Part shown: one piece after another, positions 20,285 to 28,843 of the stretch
Layout of the letters: each line of letters starts with the position of its first letter
How positions within the stretch are numbered: position 1 is the stretch's first letter
NCBI RefSeq assembly: GCF_008973755.1
Contig: NZ_WBOM01000006.1
Coordinates: 186,001 to 250,000, forward strand
DNA from: Nitrincola alkalilacustris
Lineage (GTDB): Bacteria > Pseudomonadota > Gammaproteobacteria > Pseudomonadales > Balneatricaceae
DNA length: 64,000 bases
Reading direction: 5' to 3'
Translations under genes and position numbers: made by a program
The notes under the pieces: generated by a model
The model's database searches: none
What the model was told of the DNA's origin: nothing
The model's input: the letters and a program-made list of their open reading frames with translations, nothing else

Positions 20285-20548
20285 ATGAAGTTCAAGATCG
20301 ATATAGAGATGACACCGGATGAGCTGCGACAAAGCCTGGGGCTGCCGGATGTAACAGGCCTGCATGAGGAGATGATCAATCAGATTCGTGAACGCATGCA
20401 GGCAGGCGCAGAAGGCTACGACCCTCTGACCCTGTTCAAGCCTTTCATGGCGACCGGACTGGGCTCAATGGAAGGTTTTCAGAAGATGATGATGGGTATG
20501 CTGAGCCAATATGGGCGCTCAGGCTCTGCATCCGACAGCAAGGATTAA
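20285..20548 (+). CDS. DUF6489 family protein
   Basis: This is an 87-residue soluble protein that begins MKFKIDIEMTPDELRQSLGLPDV and has a Met-rich, amphipathic C-terminal half (FQKMMMGML). I recognise it as DUF6489, of unknown function. It lies only 6 bp before phaR and close to phaC/phaE, so a role in polyhydroxyalkanoate granules is plausible. The composition is not phasin-like, apart from its helix-forming nature, and this is an inference from context. Confidence 0.75.
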   Translation: MKFKIDIEMTPDELRQSLGLPDVTGLHEEMINQIRERMQAGAEGYDPLTLFKPFMATGLGSMEGFQKMMMGMLSQYGRSGSASDSKD

Positions 20549-20554
20549 TTTCTG

Positions 20555-21097
20555 ATGAGTGTAAAGCCTAAGGAGTCTGATGTGCGGATTCTTCGTAAGT
20601 ACACCAACCGGCGCTTGTATGATACTTCACGTAGCTGTTATGTCACCCTGGAGGATGTAAAACTGCTTGTTTTGAAAGGTGAGGCGTTTCAGGTTCAGGA
20701 TTCCAAGACCGGAAATGATCTGACCCGGAATATACTGATGCAGATCATCAGTGAACAGGAAGCCGAAGGCCATGGTACTCTGCTGACAAATCAGGTGTTA
20801 CAGCAGTTGATACGCTTTTACGGCGACAGTATGCAGGGCATGATGAGCCAGTATCTGGAACAGAGTATTGCGGCCTTTCTGGAGCATCAGGACAGGATTC
20901 GCGATCAGATGCAGAACATGATCGGCGCGACGAACCCTCTGACCATGATGAACCGCCTGGCGGATCAGAATATGGCTGTGTGGAATATGTTTGCGCCTGT
21001 AGGTGGTAAAGAGGCTGGTGATAAGGCAGCTTCAGGTGCCACGACTCAGGGGCGTGACAAGGCAGACGAGGCTGAACCAGCCACCAAGAAGAAGTGA
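20555..21097 (+). CDS. phaR: Polyhydroxyalkanoate synthesis repressor PhaR
   Basis: PhaR represses phasin and PHA genes and is released when it binds nascent polymer. The N-terminal DNA-binding domain has the typical RKYTNRRLYDTS start, with YVTLEDV and FQVQDSKTGNDLTRNIL following. A second PHB-accumulation segment (LLTNQVLQQLIRFYG) comes next. The C-terminus is a Gln/Met-rich helix and a charged tail ending in lysines. The protein has 180 residues. It is in a short operon with the DUF6489 gene and converges on phaC through a strong terminator. Confidence 0.9.
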   Translation: MSVKPKESDVRILRKYTNRRLYDTSRSCYVTLEDVKLLVLKGEAFQVQDSKTGNDLTRNILMQIISEQEAEGHGTLLTNQVLQQLIRFYGDSMQGMMSQYLEQSIAAFLEHQDRIRDQMQNMIGATNPLTMMNRLADQNMAVWNMFAPVGGKEAGDKAASGATTQGRDKADEAEPATKKK

Positions 21098-21120
21098 GTA
21101 TCAGAGTAAGTGAGAAATAA

Positions 21121-21156
21121 TCTCGCCGGACATCTCAGCTCCGGCGAGAAGGTTTT
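21121..21156 (+). terminator. Intrinsic terminator of phaR, inside the end of phaC
   Basis: TCTCGCCGGA (21121-21130) pairs perfectly with TCCGGCGAGA (21140-21149) over a 9-nt loop, followed by AGG and six Ts. The phaC stop codon (21135-21137) lies in the loop, so the hairpin doubles as phaC coding sequence. Confidence 0.85.
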
Positions 21157-22232
21157 TTGCGCTCAGCGCTGTCACGTTCTATCAGCCACTGTGCTAGCGT
21201 TCCGGGTACGACCTTCTGTGCCGAACCACTGACAAACAGGCCGATATGGCCGGCTCTGACTTCCAGCTCCTGATAGTCCACACTTTCGGTCAGCCCCTTG
21301 AGGGCCTTGGATGAGGAGGGGGGGACGAGATGATCCTGACTGCCATAAATATTCAACAACGGCTGAGTGATCGTCTTGAGTTTGACTGAGCGTCCACCGA
21401 TACAGACCTCACCCTTTATCAGCAGGTTCTGCTGAAAAAAATCCTTGATAAACTGTCTGAAGGCTTCGCCGGCCTGGTCTGGACTGTCGTAGATCCACTT
21501 CTCCATGCGCAGAAAATTCAGGGCAGACTCGCGGTTTTCGAGCTGCCGCGGCATGCCGAGATTTTTCTGCATACTCAGTCGCATAGGCATCAGCGAGTTG
21601 TAGCTGTCATTCAGCATCTCACCGGGGATATTGCCATAGGTATCGACGGCCAGGTCTGCATCAACATGGCGCGCCAGATTACTCAGTGTGAAGTCATCGG
21701 TACCGAAGTCAACCGGTGTCACTACCGTGATCAGATTACGAATTTTTTCAGGATGCAGCGCTGTATAGCAGAGGCTGAAAGTACCGCCCTGACAGATGCC
21801 CAGCAGGTTGACCTGTTCAGTGCCGGCATGCTGACAGACCTGATCGACACACTCATTCATGTAGCTATTGATATAGTCATCCAGGTCCAGGTAGCGATCC
21901 GCCGGATCCGGGTAGCCCCAATCGATCAGATACACAGGTATACCCAGCTCCAGTAATCGCAGCAGCAGTGAGCGGTCAGGCTGCAGGTCGATCATGTAGG
22001 GGCGATTGACCAGGGCATAGCAGATCAGCAACGGGGTCTTGCAGCTGGGCTTGCCGATCGGGGCGTAGTAGTTCAGCTTCATCTTGTCTTCGCGGTAGAT
22101 CTCGATACAGGGTGTCTGGCCCGTGTCGATCTCATGAATCTTGTTCAGTGTGATATAGCTGTCTATCAGGCGACGGTTAAACGTCGTCAGTTCGTCTGCC
22201 ACTTTGAGTGGGTCAAGCTTGAGTCCGCTCAT
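21135..22232 (-). CDS. phaC: Class III poly(3-hydroxyalkanoate) synthase subunit PhaC
   Basis: PhaC polymerises hydroxyacyl-CoA monomers, mainly hydroxybutyryl-CoA in this class, at the surface of storage granules. The lipase-like box is GICQGG with nucleophile Cys147. Asp300 (GSQDHLVPP) and His329 (AGHIG) complete the triad. At 365 residues it is much shorter than class I or II enzymes, and it is paired with phaE, which it follows with a 4-bp overlap. No phaA or phaB genes lie in the window, so monomer supply must be encoded elsewhere. Confidence 0.95.
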   Translation of the reverse strand: MSGLKLDPLKVADELTTFNRRLIDSYITLNKIHEIDTGQTPCIEIYREDKMKLNYYAPIGKPSCKTPLLICYALVNRPYMIDLQPDRSLLLRLLELGIPVYLIDWGYPDPADRYLDLDDYINSYMNECVDQVCQHAGTEQVNLLGICQGGTFSLCYTALHPEKIRNLITVVTPVDFGTDDFTLSNLARHVDADLAVDTYGNIPGEMLNDSYNSLMPMRLSMQKNLGMPRQLENRESALNFLRMEKWIYDSPDQAGEAFRQFIKDFFQQNLLIKGEVCIGGRSVKLKTITQPLLNIYGSQDHLVPPSSSKALKGLTESVDYQELEVRAGHIGLFVSGSAQKVVPGTLAQWLIERDSAERKKPSRRS

Positions 22233-23221
22233 GCGCTGGTATCCCGGTCTGTCGAAGGTTTACTGCTCTTATCCTTGCGCAATTGCTGCACCTCCTTCCT
22301 GAGTAGTGCAACCTCTTCTCGCAGAACAGCCAGTTCGTTAAGCTCTTTCCTGACCTGTTTCATCTGCTTGCGCATCTTATGCTGCCTCTCGAGCGCGGTA
22401 TTCAACCCCTGACGGGTTGCCAGTCCAACTGCATTGAGCTGCACATCTCGCTGGTCCTGCATGAATTTTCGCAACTGCATGACGGCATTGCTGATACGTC
22501 CGTGGGCACGCTGATACTGATCGGCAGAGATCGCCTTGGCATAGACGCTTTCATAGCAGTTGACCCAGAGCGTGTGCAGCTCGTGAAGAGTGCTGATTTC
22601 ACTGTCGCTCTGATTGACCTCATGCATCATCTGCTCAAGTGCTTCGGTATTGATGCGGCTGTAATGCTGACTGTAATCAGACAGCGCATGCTGATATTCC
22701 AGCAGCAGGGCAACGCCTTTCTTGATCGCACTTTGCTGCTGGTGCGTGGTGCCGACTACCGGGTTTTCCAGCAGGCTTTTCAAGCCATTGATAAAGGGGT
22801 TGTCAAACAGCAGATCATCCTGAAAGCTATGGGTTCTGAGCAGGCTGCCCAGTTGCTCGGGCAGCTGCCATCGCTGAACCAGCCACTCATTGGTCAGGCG
22901 TCTGATATGGTCATGGAACTGAGTGAAGAAAGGCGCAAAACTTAATTCAGCACTTTTTTCGTTGAGACTGGCCAGCAGTTGCTCGGCAAATCGCGTGAAC
23001 TCACTCGACTGTCGGGTCAGTAAGGAGAGTACCTCCGCCTGCTGCTGAGGTAGCTGACTCCATCCCTGTGACTGCAGCTTCTGCAGCAGGGTTTGCCAGT
23101 CAGCATCACCTTCTGGCTCTGCTTTCCGGTCTGGATCATCAGTTGCAGCTGTAACGTCGGCTGGACGGTTGAGCCAGCGTCGCATCAGCTCAAGCAGGTC
23201 ATTGTCCACAATACTCTCCAA
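22229..23221 (-). CDS. phaE: Class III PHA synthase subunit PhaE
   Basis: PhaE is the partner subunit needed for activity of class III PhaC. It has no catalytic motif. The 330-residue sequence is Gln/Leu-rich and helical, with LLFDNPFINGLKS-type granule-associated segments in the middle. It ends in a leucine-zipper-like coiled coil (LNELAVLREEVALLRKEVQQLRK, about residues 292-314). It is translationally coupled to phaC. It lies 42 bp downstream of the LysR gene on the same strand, so read-through from that gene is possible. Confidence 0.88.
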   Translation of the reverse strand: MESIVDNDLLELMRRWLNRPADVTAATDDPDRKAEPEGDADWQTLLQKLQSQGWSQLPQQQAEVLSLLTRQSSEFTRFAEQLLASLNEKSAELSFAPFFTQFHDHIRRLTNEWLVQRWQLPEQLGSLLRTHSFQDDLLFDNPFINGLKSLLENPVVGTTHQQQSAIKKGVALLLEYQHALSDYSQHYSRINTEALEQMMHEVNQSDSEISTLHELHTLWVNCYESVYAKAISADQYQRAHGRISNAVMQLRKFMQDQRDVQLNAVGLATRQGLNTALERQHKMRKQMKQVRKELNELAVLREEVALLRKEVQQLRKDKSSKPSTDRDTSA

Positions 23222-23263
23222 ATGTTCTGATCAGTTGATCTTAATATACCCCGAACGGGTTGA

Positions 23264-24148
23264 CTATCGGTCATTGGTGTTGCTTTGCTGTTGCAGCAGA
23301 GTGACCAACTCTCTGGCGGCATTCGACAGTGTGCGGTCACGATGGTGAATAAACCCCAGGTCGCGATAAACCGGTGCTGACTGCACATCCAGGCACACGA
23401 GTCCTTCATCTATCATGGTTTCCGGTAGCAGGCTCCAGCCCAGGCCGATGCGCACCATCATGCGTAGCGTATCGAGGTAGTTGGTGCTCATGCCTGTCTG
23501 AGGCTCCAGTCCATGCTCAGCCAGTTGCTGACGGACCAGTGCATGAGTAAAGGTGCTGCTGCGGGGCAGGATGGCAGGGTGGCAGTTGAGCTGTTGCAGC
23601 GAAATGGCTGCGCTGTTGGCCAGAGGGTGTTGGGATGAAACAACATATTGCAGCCTGTCTTTCCATATCACCTCGGCGCAGATCCGTTCATCCTGATGTG
23701 GCGACAGAGTGATCAAAGCCAGCTCCAGATCTCCGCGCAACACGCTTTCATAAGCCAGCTCTGACTCATCAAACTTCAGATCGAGCTCAACTTCTGGAAA
23801 GCGTTGAATATAGTCTTTCAGGACAGGAGGGAGTCGGTGCAGGCTGATGTGGTGGCTGGCAGCCACGGATAATTTTCCACTTACTCTGCCGGAGAGGTTG
23901 CTGACCATTCGCTGAGCATCTTCCAGTGATTGCAGAATCTCTCGTGCCTTGGGCAATAGTTGCACGCCTGCTTCTGTGAGTGACACATGGCGCCCGATGC
24001 GGTCAAATAATCTGCAGGCGAGCTGGCTTTCGAGCTGGGCAACCCGCTTGCTGATGGCTGACTGAGTCAGAAACAGTCGGTTAGCCGCTTCTGAAAATGA
24101 GTGGCAATCGGCAACAGAAACAAAAGCAGTCAGTGTGGCGCTATCCAT
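23264..24148 (-). CDS. LysR-family transcriptional regulator divergent from leuC
   Basis: The N-terminal winged helix is typical of LysR proteins (FVSVADCHSFSEAANRLFLTQSAISKRVAQLE). A substrate-binding domain follows (residues 90-294). The 156-bp region it shares with leuC holds LysR-type palindromes, and a LysR gene next to leuC is also found in Pseudomonas. It is therefore a good candidate for control of the leucine genes, although the effector is unknown. It is not closely recognisable as LeuO. phaE and phaC follow on the same strand. Confidence 0.9.
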   Translation of the reverse strand: MDSATLTAFVSVADCHSFSEAANRLFLTQSAISKRVAQLESQLACRLFDRIGRHVSLTEAGVQLLPKAREILQSLEDAQRMVSNLSGRVSGKLSVAASHHISLHRLPPVLKDYIQRFPEVELDLKFDESELAYESVLRGDLELALITLSPHQDERICAEVIWKDRLQYVVSSQHPLANSAAISLQQLNCHPAILPRSSTFTHALVRQQLAEHGLEPQTGMSTNYLDTLRMMVRIGLGWSLLPETMIDEGLVCLDVQSAPVYRDLGFIHHRDRTLSNAARELVTLLQQQSNTNDR

Positions 24149-24182
24149 ACCTGGAGGCTCCTGGAGGTTTGATATTCAAAAG

Positions 24183-24209
24183 ATCAGTATACTGATTCCG
24201 TTTTGGAAT
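24183..24209. promoter_or_regulatory. Operator-like palindromes between lysR and leuC
   Basis: ATCAGTATACTGAT (24183-24196) is a perfect palindrome. The overlapping ATTCC-N5-GGAAT (24195-24209) fits the T-N11-A pattern of LysR-type binding sites. A possible leuC promoter, TTGGAA (24203-24208) and TATGAA (24225-24230) with a 16-bp spacer, overlaps the second site. Confidence 0.6.
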
Positions 24210-24304
24210 GAATATGATAAAAATTATGAATTTGTGTATTGAGACCTGCTGAATTAGGATAAGTCACCTGTTAATGAAAAAAATAGTTTCCCGGGAGAAA
24301 ACCA

Positions 24305-25726
24305 ATGGCCGGCAAGACACTTTACGATAAGTTATGGGATACCCATCTGGTGCGCGCCAATGAGGATGGCAGTGCACTGATCTATATTGATCGGCACCTG
24401 CTGCACGAGGTGACGTCACCTCAGGCATTTGAGGGGCTGCGTCTTGCAGGCCGTAAGCCCTGGCGTCTGGATACCAACCTGGCAACACCGGATCACAACG
24501 TACCGACCACGGATCGCTCTTCCGGAGTTGAGGGTATTGTTGATCCTGTTTCACGGATTCAGGTGAAGACACTGGATGATAACTGTGATGCTTTTGGCAT
24601 TGTCGAGTTCAAAATGAACGATCTGCGCCAGGGTATCGTGCATGTCGTAGGTCCTGAGCAGGGCGCTACTCTACCGGGTATGACAGTTGTCTGCGGTGAT
24701 TCCCATACGGCAACACATGGCGCTTTCGGTGCGCTGGCGCATGGTATCGGCACCTCGGAAGTGGAGCATGTTCTGGCTACACAGTGCCTGATCACGAAAA
24801 AGATGAAAAACATGCTGGTGCGTGTTGATGGCAAGCTTGGTGCAGGCGTTACAGCCAAGGATGTCGTGCTGCATGTGATCGGTGTGATCGGAACGGCCGG
24901 CGGTACGGGCTGTGCGATTGAGTTTGGTGGTGAGGTGATTCGCAACCTGTCTATGGAAGGTCGCATGACCATCTGTAATATGGCGATCGAGGCCGGTGCG
25001 CGTGTGGGCCTGGTTGCGGTGGATCAGACCACCATTGATTACGTCAAGGGTCGCCCCTATGCGCCCAAGGCTGATCTGTGGGAGCAGGCTGTGACATCCT
25101 GGCGGGAGCTGGTATCCGATGAGGATGCCTACTTTGATCAGGTGGTTGTGATCAAGGGTGAGGAGATAGAGCCTCAGGTGACCTGGGGTACATCACCTGA
25201 AATGGTTGTTGCCATAGGTGGGCAGGTGCCCGATCCGGCTCAGGCTGATGATGCCGGCAAGCGTGAAGGGATTGAGCGTGCACTCAAGTATATGGGGCTG
25301 CAGCCAAATCAATCTATCCAGAGCATCAAACTGGATCGAGTGTTCATCGGTTCCTGCACCAATTCGCGCATCGAAGATCTTCGTGAAGCGGCTGCCGTGG
25401 TGAAAGGGCGTAAGGTGGCTTCCAGCGTCAAGCAGGCGATGGTGGTACCGGGTTCTGGTCTGGTCAAGGCTCAGGCCGAAGCGGAAGGGCTGGACAAGGT
25501 GTTTATTGAGGCGGGCCTGGAATGGCGTGAACCCGGTTGCTCCATGTGTCTGGCGATGAATCCGGACAAGCTGGAGGCGGGTGAACACTGTGCCTCCACA
25601 TCCAACCGCAACTTCGAGGGACGACAGGGCTTTGGTGGGCGTACCCATCTGGTGAGTCCTGCGATGGCGGCTGCAGCAGCGGTTGCTGGTCACTTTGTCG
25701 ATGTGCGCGAATTTGCAGCCCAGTAA
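24305..25726 (+). CDS. leuC: 3-isopropylmalate dehydratase large subunit
   Basis: LeuC with LeuD isomerises 2-isopropylmalate to 3-isopropylmalate in leucine synthesis. It belongs to the aconitase fold and carries a [4Fe-4S] cluster. Cluster ligands lie in FIGSCTNSR and in [10 protein letters not shown], and [20 protein letters not shown] is conserved. The length of 473 residues is typical. GGGAG precedes the ATG. It leads leuC-leuD-leuB and probably responds to the divergent LysR protein. Confidence 0.97.
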   Translation: MAGKTLYDKLWDTHLVRANEDGSALIYIDRHLLHEVTSPQAFEGLRLAGRKPWRLDTNLATPDHNVPTTDRSSGVEGIVDPVSRIQVKTLDDNCDAFGIVEFKMNDLRQGIVHVVGPEQGATLPGMTVVCGDSHTATHGAFGALAHGIGTSEVEHVLATQCLITKKMKNMLVRVDGKLGAGVTAKDVVLHVIGVIGTAGGTGCAIEFGGEVIRNLSMEGRMTICNMAIEAGARVGLVAVDQTTIDYVKGRPYAPKADLWEQAVTSWRELVSDEDAYFDQVVVIKGEEIEPQVTWGTSPEMVVAIGGQVPDPAQADDAGKREGIERALKYMGLQPNQSIQSIKLDRVFIGSCTNSRIEDLREAAAVVKGRKVASSVKQAMVVPGSGLVKAQAEAEGLDKVFIEAGLEWREPGCSMCLAMNPDKLEAGEHCASTSNRNFEGRQGFGGRTHLVSPAMAAAAAVAGHFVDVREFAAQ

Positions 25727-25741
25727 GCGGAGGAGAAACAG

Positions 25742-26389
25742 ATGAAAAAATTTACAGAGCATCAGGGTATCGTGGCTCCTCTTGATCGTGCCAATGTTGA
25801 TACCGACATGATCATCCCCAAACAGTTCTTGAAGTCGATCAAGCGTTCCGGTTTTGGACCCAACCTGTTTGATGAGCTGCGCTATCTGGATGAGGGTCAA
25901 CCTGACCAGGACAGCAGTAAACGCCCTCTGAATCCGGACTTTGTTCTTAACATACCGCGATATAAAGGCTGCAGCATTCTGCTGGCGCGTCGCAATTTCG
26001 GTTGTGGTTCCAGCCGAGAGCATGCACCCTGGGCGTTGGAAGATTTCGGCATACGGGCCGTGATTGCACCGAGTTTTGCCGATATTTTTTACAACAACTG
26101 TTTCAAGAATGGTCTGTTGCCGATTGTGCTGGATGAAGCCAGTGTTGATCAGCTGTTTGCTGAAGTAGAGGCGAATGAGGGCTATCAACTGACGATCGAC
26201 CTGCCGGGTCAGGCGGTTGTAAAAGCCGATGGTACACGCTTGCCGTTCGAGGTGGATGAGTTCCGCAAGCACTGCCTGTTAAATGGTCTGGATGATATTG
26301 GCCTGACGCTGCAGTTTGCCGACGATATCAGTGTTTATGAGCAGCGCCGCCGACAGGAAGCTCCCTGGCTTTTTGCGCAGAACAGTTGA
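25742..26389 (+). CDS. leuD: 3-isopropylmalate dehydratase small subunit
   Basis: LeuD supplies the swivel domain that completes the LeuCD active site. It has the signatures [15 protein letters not shown] and [14 protein letters not shown], where the serine and arginine contact substrate. The protein has 215 residues. It begins 15 bp after leuC with the strong site GGAGGAG. It is separated from leuB by 77 bp that include a tandem repeat. Confidence 0.97.
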   Translation: MKKFTEHQGIVAPLDRANVDTDMIIPKQFLKSIKRSGFGPNLFDELRYLDEGQPDQDSSKRPLNPDFVLNIPRYKGCSILLARRNFGCGSSREHAPWALEDFGIRAVIAPSFADIFYNNCFKNGLLPIVLDEASVDQLFAEVEANEGYQLTIDLPGQAVVKADGTRLPFEVDEFRKHCLLNGLDDIGLTLQFADDISVYEQRRRQEAPWLFAQNS

Positions 26390-26397
26390 TCGACCAT

Positions 26398-26442
26398 GCA
26401 GTCATCAAAACAAAGCAGTCATCAAAACAAAGCAGTAATCAA
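26398..26442 (+). repeat. 17-bp tandem repeat between leuD and leuB
   Basis: GCAGTCATCAAAACAAA occurs twice without change (26398-26414, 26415-26431), followed by a third partial copy beginning GCAGTAATCAA (26432-26442). It ends 24 bp before the leuB start. The copies probably arose by slippage. Confidence 0.9.
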
Positions 26443-26466
26443 CAGTTATCATAAGGTTTGAAACTG

Positions 26467-27552
26467 ATGTCAAAGAATATTCTGATCCTTCCTGGCGATG
26501 GTATTGGCCCGGAGATAGTCAACGAAGCACGTCGTGTGCTGGAACTGGTTAATGAGCAGCATGGCCTGGCGCTGAACCTGAGCGAAGCACTGGTCGGTGG
26601 TGCTGCCATCGACGCCACGGGTGTGCCTCTGCCCGAAGAAACTCTGCAGGCGGCAAAAGATGCTGATGCCATTCTGCTGGGAGCGGTGGGTGGTCCGAAG
26701 TGGGATACGATCCCCGATTTCCAGATCCGTCCGGAAAAAGGCCTGCTGGGCATCCGCTCTGCACTGGGCTTGTTTGGCAACCTGCGCCCGGCGATTCTCT
26801 ATCCGCAGCTGGCGCACGCCTCAACGCTCAAGCCTGAGGTGGTATCCGGGCTGGATATCCTGATTGTGCGTGAGCTGACTGGCGGCATCTATTTTGGCCA
26901 GCCACGTGGCTATCGCACTAAAGAGGGTGGTGTACGCGAAGGCTACAACACCTATGTTTATGATGAAAATGAGATACGTCGTATCGGGCGTGTGGCATTT
27001 GAGGCAGCCCGTGCACGCAATCGCAAGCTTTGCTCTGTCGACAAGGCTAACGTGCTCGAAGTGACGGTGCTCTGGCGCGAGGTGATGAATGAGCTGTCTG
27101 CCGAGTATCCGGATGTCGAGCTGAGCCATATGTACGTCGATAATGCGGCGATGCAGCTGGTGCGTGCACCCAAGCAGTTTGACGTCATTGTGACCGGCAA
27201 CATGTTTGGCGATATTCTGTCGGATGCAGCAGCTATGCTGACCGGTTCGATCGGAATGCTGCCATCGGCGTCACTGGATGTGAATAACAAGGGAATGTAT
27301 GAGCCATGTCATGGTTCTGCGCCCGATATCGCAGGAAAGGGTATCGCCAACCCGTTGGCAACGATCCTCTCAGCCGCTATGATGCTACGTTACTCTTTGA
27401 GTTGTGGCGAAGTGGCCGACAGGATCGAACAGGCTGTCAGTCAGGTGCTGGATCAGGGGTTGCGTACCGCAGACATCATGTCTGAGGGGATGCAGCAGGT
27501 CAGTACCTCCGTCATGGGTGATGCAGTCATGGAAGCGCTGCGTAACCGCTGA
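26467..27552 (+). CDS. leuB: 3-isopropylmalate dehydrogenase
   Basis: LeuB oxidises and decarboxylates 3-isopropylmalate to 2-ketoisocaproate with NAD+. It has [13 protein letters not shown] at the N-terminus, [10 protein letters not shown], the substrate-binding [10 protein letters not shown], and [11 protein letters not shown]. The 361-residue length is normal. ATG 26467 is chosen over TTG 26458, because AAGG lies 10 bp before the ATG and only 1 bp before the TTG. The gene has a 77-bp gap from leuD and ends in a very stable hairpin. Confidence 0.97.
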   Translation: MSKNILILPGDGIGPEIVNEARRVLELVNEQHGLALNLSEALVGGAAIDATGVPLPEETLQAAKDADAILLGAVGGPKWDTIPDFQIRPEKGLLGIRSALGLFGNLRPAILYPQLAHASTLKPEVVSGLDILIVRELTGGIYFGQPRGYRTKEGGVREGYNTYVYDENEIRRIGRVAFEAARARNRKLCSVDKANVLEVTVLWREVMNELSAEYPDVELSHMYVDNAAMQLVRAPKQFDVIVTGNMFGDILSDAAAMLTGSIGMLPSASLDVNNKGMYEPCHGSAPDIAGKGIANPLATILSAAMMLRYSLSCGEVADRIEQAVSQVLDQGLRTADIMSEGMQQVSTSVMGDAVMEALRNR

Positions 27553-27559
27553 GAGGTTG

Positions 27560-27602
27560 AGCTCTGCTGCATGAGCGCTAGAGCGCGTCATGTAGCAGAG
27601 CT
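27560..27602. other. Large hairpin between leuB and asd, no T-tract
   Basis: AGCTCTGCTGCATGA (27560-27574) pairs with TCATGTAGCAGAGCT (27588-27602) with one G-U pair. An inner GCGC/GCGC stem around a TAGA loop adds four more pairs, with one bulged G. No run of T follows. It may stabilise the 3' end of leuCDB mRNA or stop Rho-dependent decay, rather than terminate by itself. Confidence 0.75.
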
Positions 27603-27643
27603 GGCCTCAGAAGTTTTGCAATCTAATTGATATGGGGGCACGA

Positions 27644-28759
27644 ATGAGACGTGTAGGGTTTGTAGGCTGGCGTGGTATGGTCGGCTCAGTACTGATGCAG
27701 AGGATGTTGGAAGAGGGTGATTTCGATCATATTGCGGAACCGATCTTCTTCACGACCTCACAGGCGGGTGCGTCTGGCCCCGATATCGGTAAGGAAACCC
27801 CTCCCCTGAAAGATGCTCGTAATATTGATGAGCTGAAGCAGATGGATGCAATCATCTCCTGTCAGGGCGGTGATTACACCAGCGAGGTGTATGACAAACT
27901 GCGTGCATCCGGATGGGATGGCTACTGGATTGATGCGGCGTCCTCTCTGCGTATGGCGGATGATAGCATCATCATTCTGGATCCGGTCAATCTGGATGTT
28001 ATTCGCGATGGCTTGAGCAAGGGTGTGAAAACCTATGTTGGTGGCAACTGTACCGTTTCCCTGATGTTGATGGCGCTGGGTGGTCTGTTCAAGGCTGATC
28101 TGGTTGAGTGGGTCAGCTCCATGACCTATCAGGCTGCATCGGGTGCCGGTGCGCAGAACATGCGTGAGCTGATCAGTCAGATGGGTGCGATCAATGCGGC
28201 TGTGAAGCCCGAGCTCGACGATCCGGCATCCGCGATCCTGGATATCGATCGCAAAGTAGCTGAAGCGATGCGCAGTGGCGACTTCCCGGCGGATAAATTC
28301 GGTGTTCCTCTGGCAGGCTCCTTGATACCCTGGATCGATAAGGCTGTAGAGGATGGGCAGAGCAAAGAGGAGTGGAAGGGTTTTGTTGAAACCAACAAAA
28401 TTCTCGGTCAGTCCTCAAGCCCTGTGCCAATAGATGGTACCTGTGTGCGTATCGGTGCGATGCGTTGCCACAGCCAGGCGTTCACCATCAAGCTCAAGCG
28501 TGATCTGCCGCTGAGCGAAATTGAGGCGCTGATCGCAGGCGCCAATGACTGGGTCAAGGTGATTCCGAATGAGCGTGAGATCACCATGGCTGAGCTGTCG
28601 CCCACCAAGGTGACCGGTACCCTCAGTATCCCGGTCGGTCGTTTGCGCAAAATGAAGATGGGGCCTGAATATCTCAATGCGTTCAGTGTTGGCGATCAGT
28701 TGCTCTGGGGGGCGGCCGAGCCGCTGCGCAGAATGCTGCGTATCCTGCTGCAAGGCTGA
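27644..28759 (+). CDS. asd: Aspartate-semialdehyde dehydrogenase
   Basis: Asd reduces beta-aspartyl phosphate to aspartate semialdehyde, the branch point to lysine, diaminopimelate, methionine and threonine. It has [18 protein letters not shown], and the catalytic cysteine lies in GGNCTVSLM. It is close to the enterobacterial-type enzyme, with 371 residues. I prefer ATG 27644 over ATG 27632, because GGGGG lies just before the second ATG. An intrinsic terminator follows. The product supports the peptidoglycan and methionine routes. Confidence 0.96.
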   Translation: MRRVGFVGWRGMVGSVLMQRMLEEGDFDHIAEPIFFTTSQAGASGPDIGKETPPLKDARNIDELKQMDAIISCQGGDYTSEVYDKLRASGWDGYWIDAASSLRMADDSIIILDPVNLDVIRDGLSKGVKTYVGGNCTVSLMLMALGGLFKADLVEWVSSMTYQAASGAGAQNMRELISQMGAINAAVKPELDDPASAILDIDRKVAEAMRSGDFPADKFGVPLAGSLIPWIDKAVEDGQSKEEWKGFVETNKILGQSSSPVPIDGTCVRIGAMRCHSQAFTIKLKRDLPLSEIEALIAGANDWVKVIPNEREITMAELSPTKVTGTLSIPVGRLRKMKMGPEYLNAFSVGDQLLWGAAEPLRRMLRILLQG

Positions 28760-28788
28760 TCAAGCCCACTATCATCTGTGCTAGAATA

Positions 28789-28817
28789 CAGCCCGGCCTT
28801 GTCCGGGCTGTTTTTTT
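28789..28817 (+). terminator. Intrinsic terminator after asd
   Basis: CAGCCCGG (28789-28796) pairs perfectly with CCGGGCTG (28803-28810) over a 6-nt loop and is followed by seven Ts. It lies between asd and usg, so usg probably has some separate or read-through transcription. Confidence 0.9.
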
Positions 28818-28843
28818 ATATATTTCCTATAAAGGTTAAAAGC

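Noticed and set aside
25193-26272. A 359-codon minus-strand frame
   Set aside because: It is fully antisense to leuC and leuD, which are certain. Its composition (many Arg, Thr, His) is that of a reverse-frame shadow.
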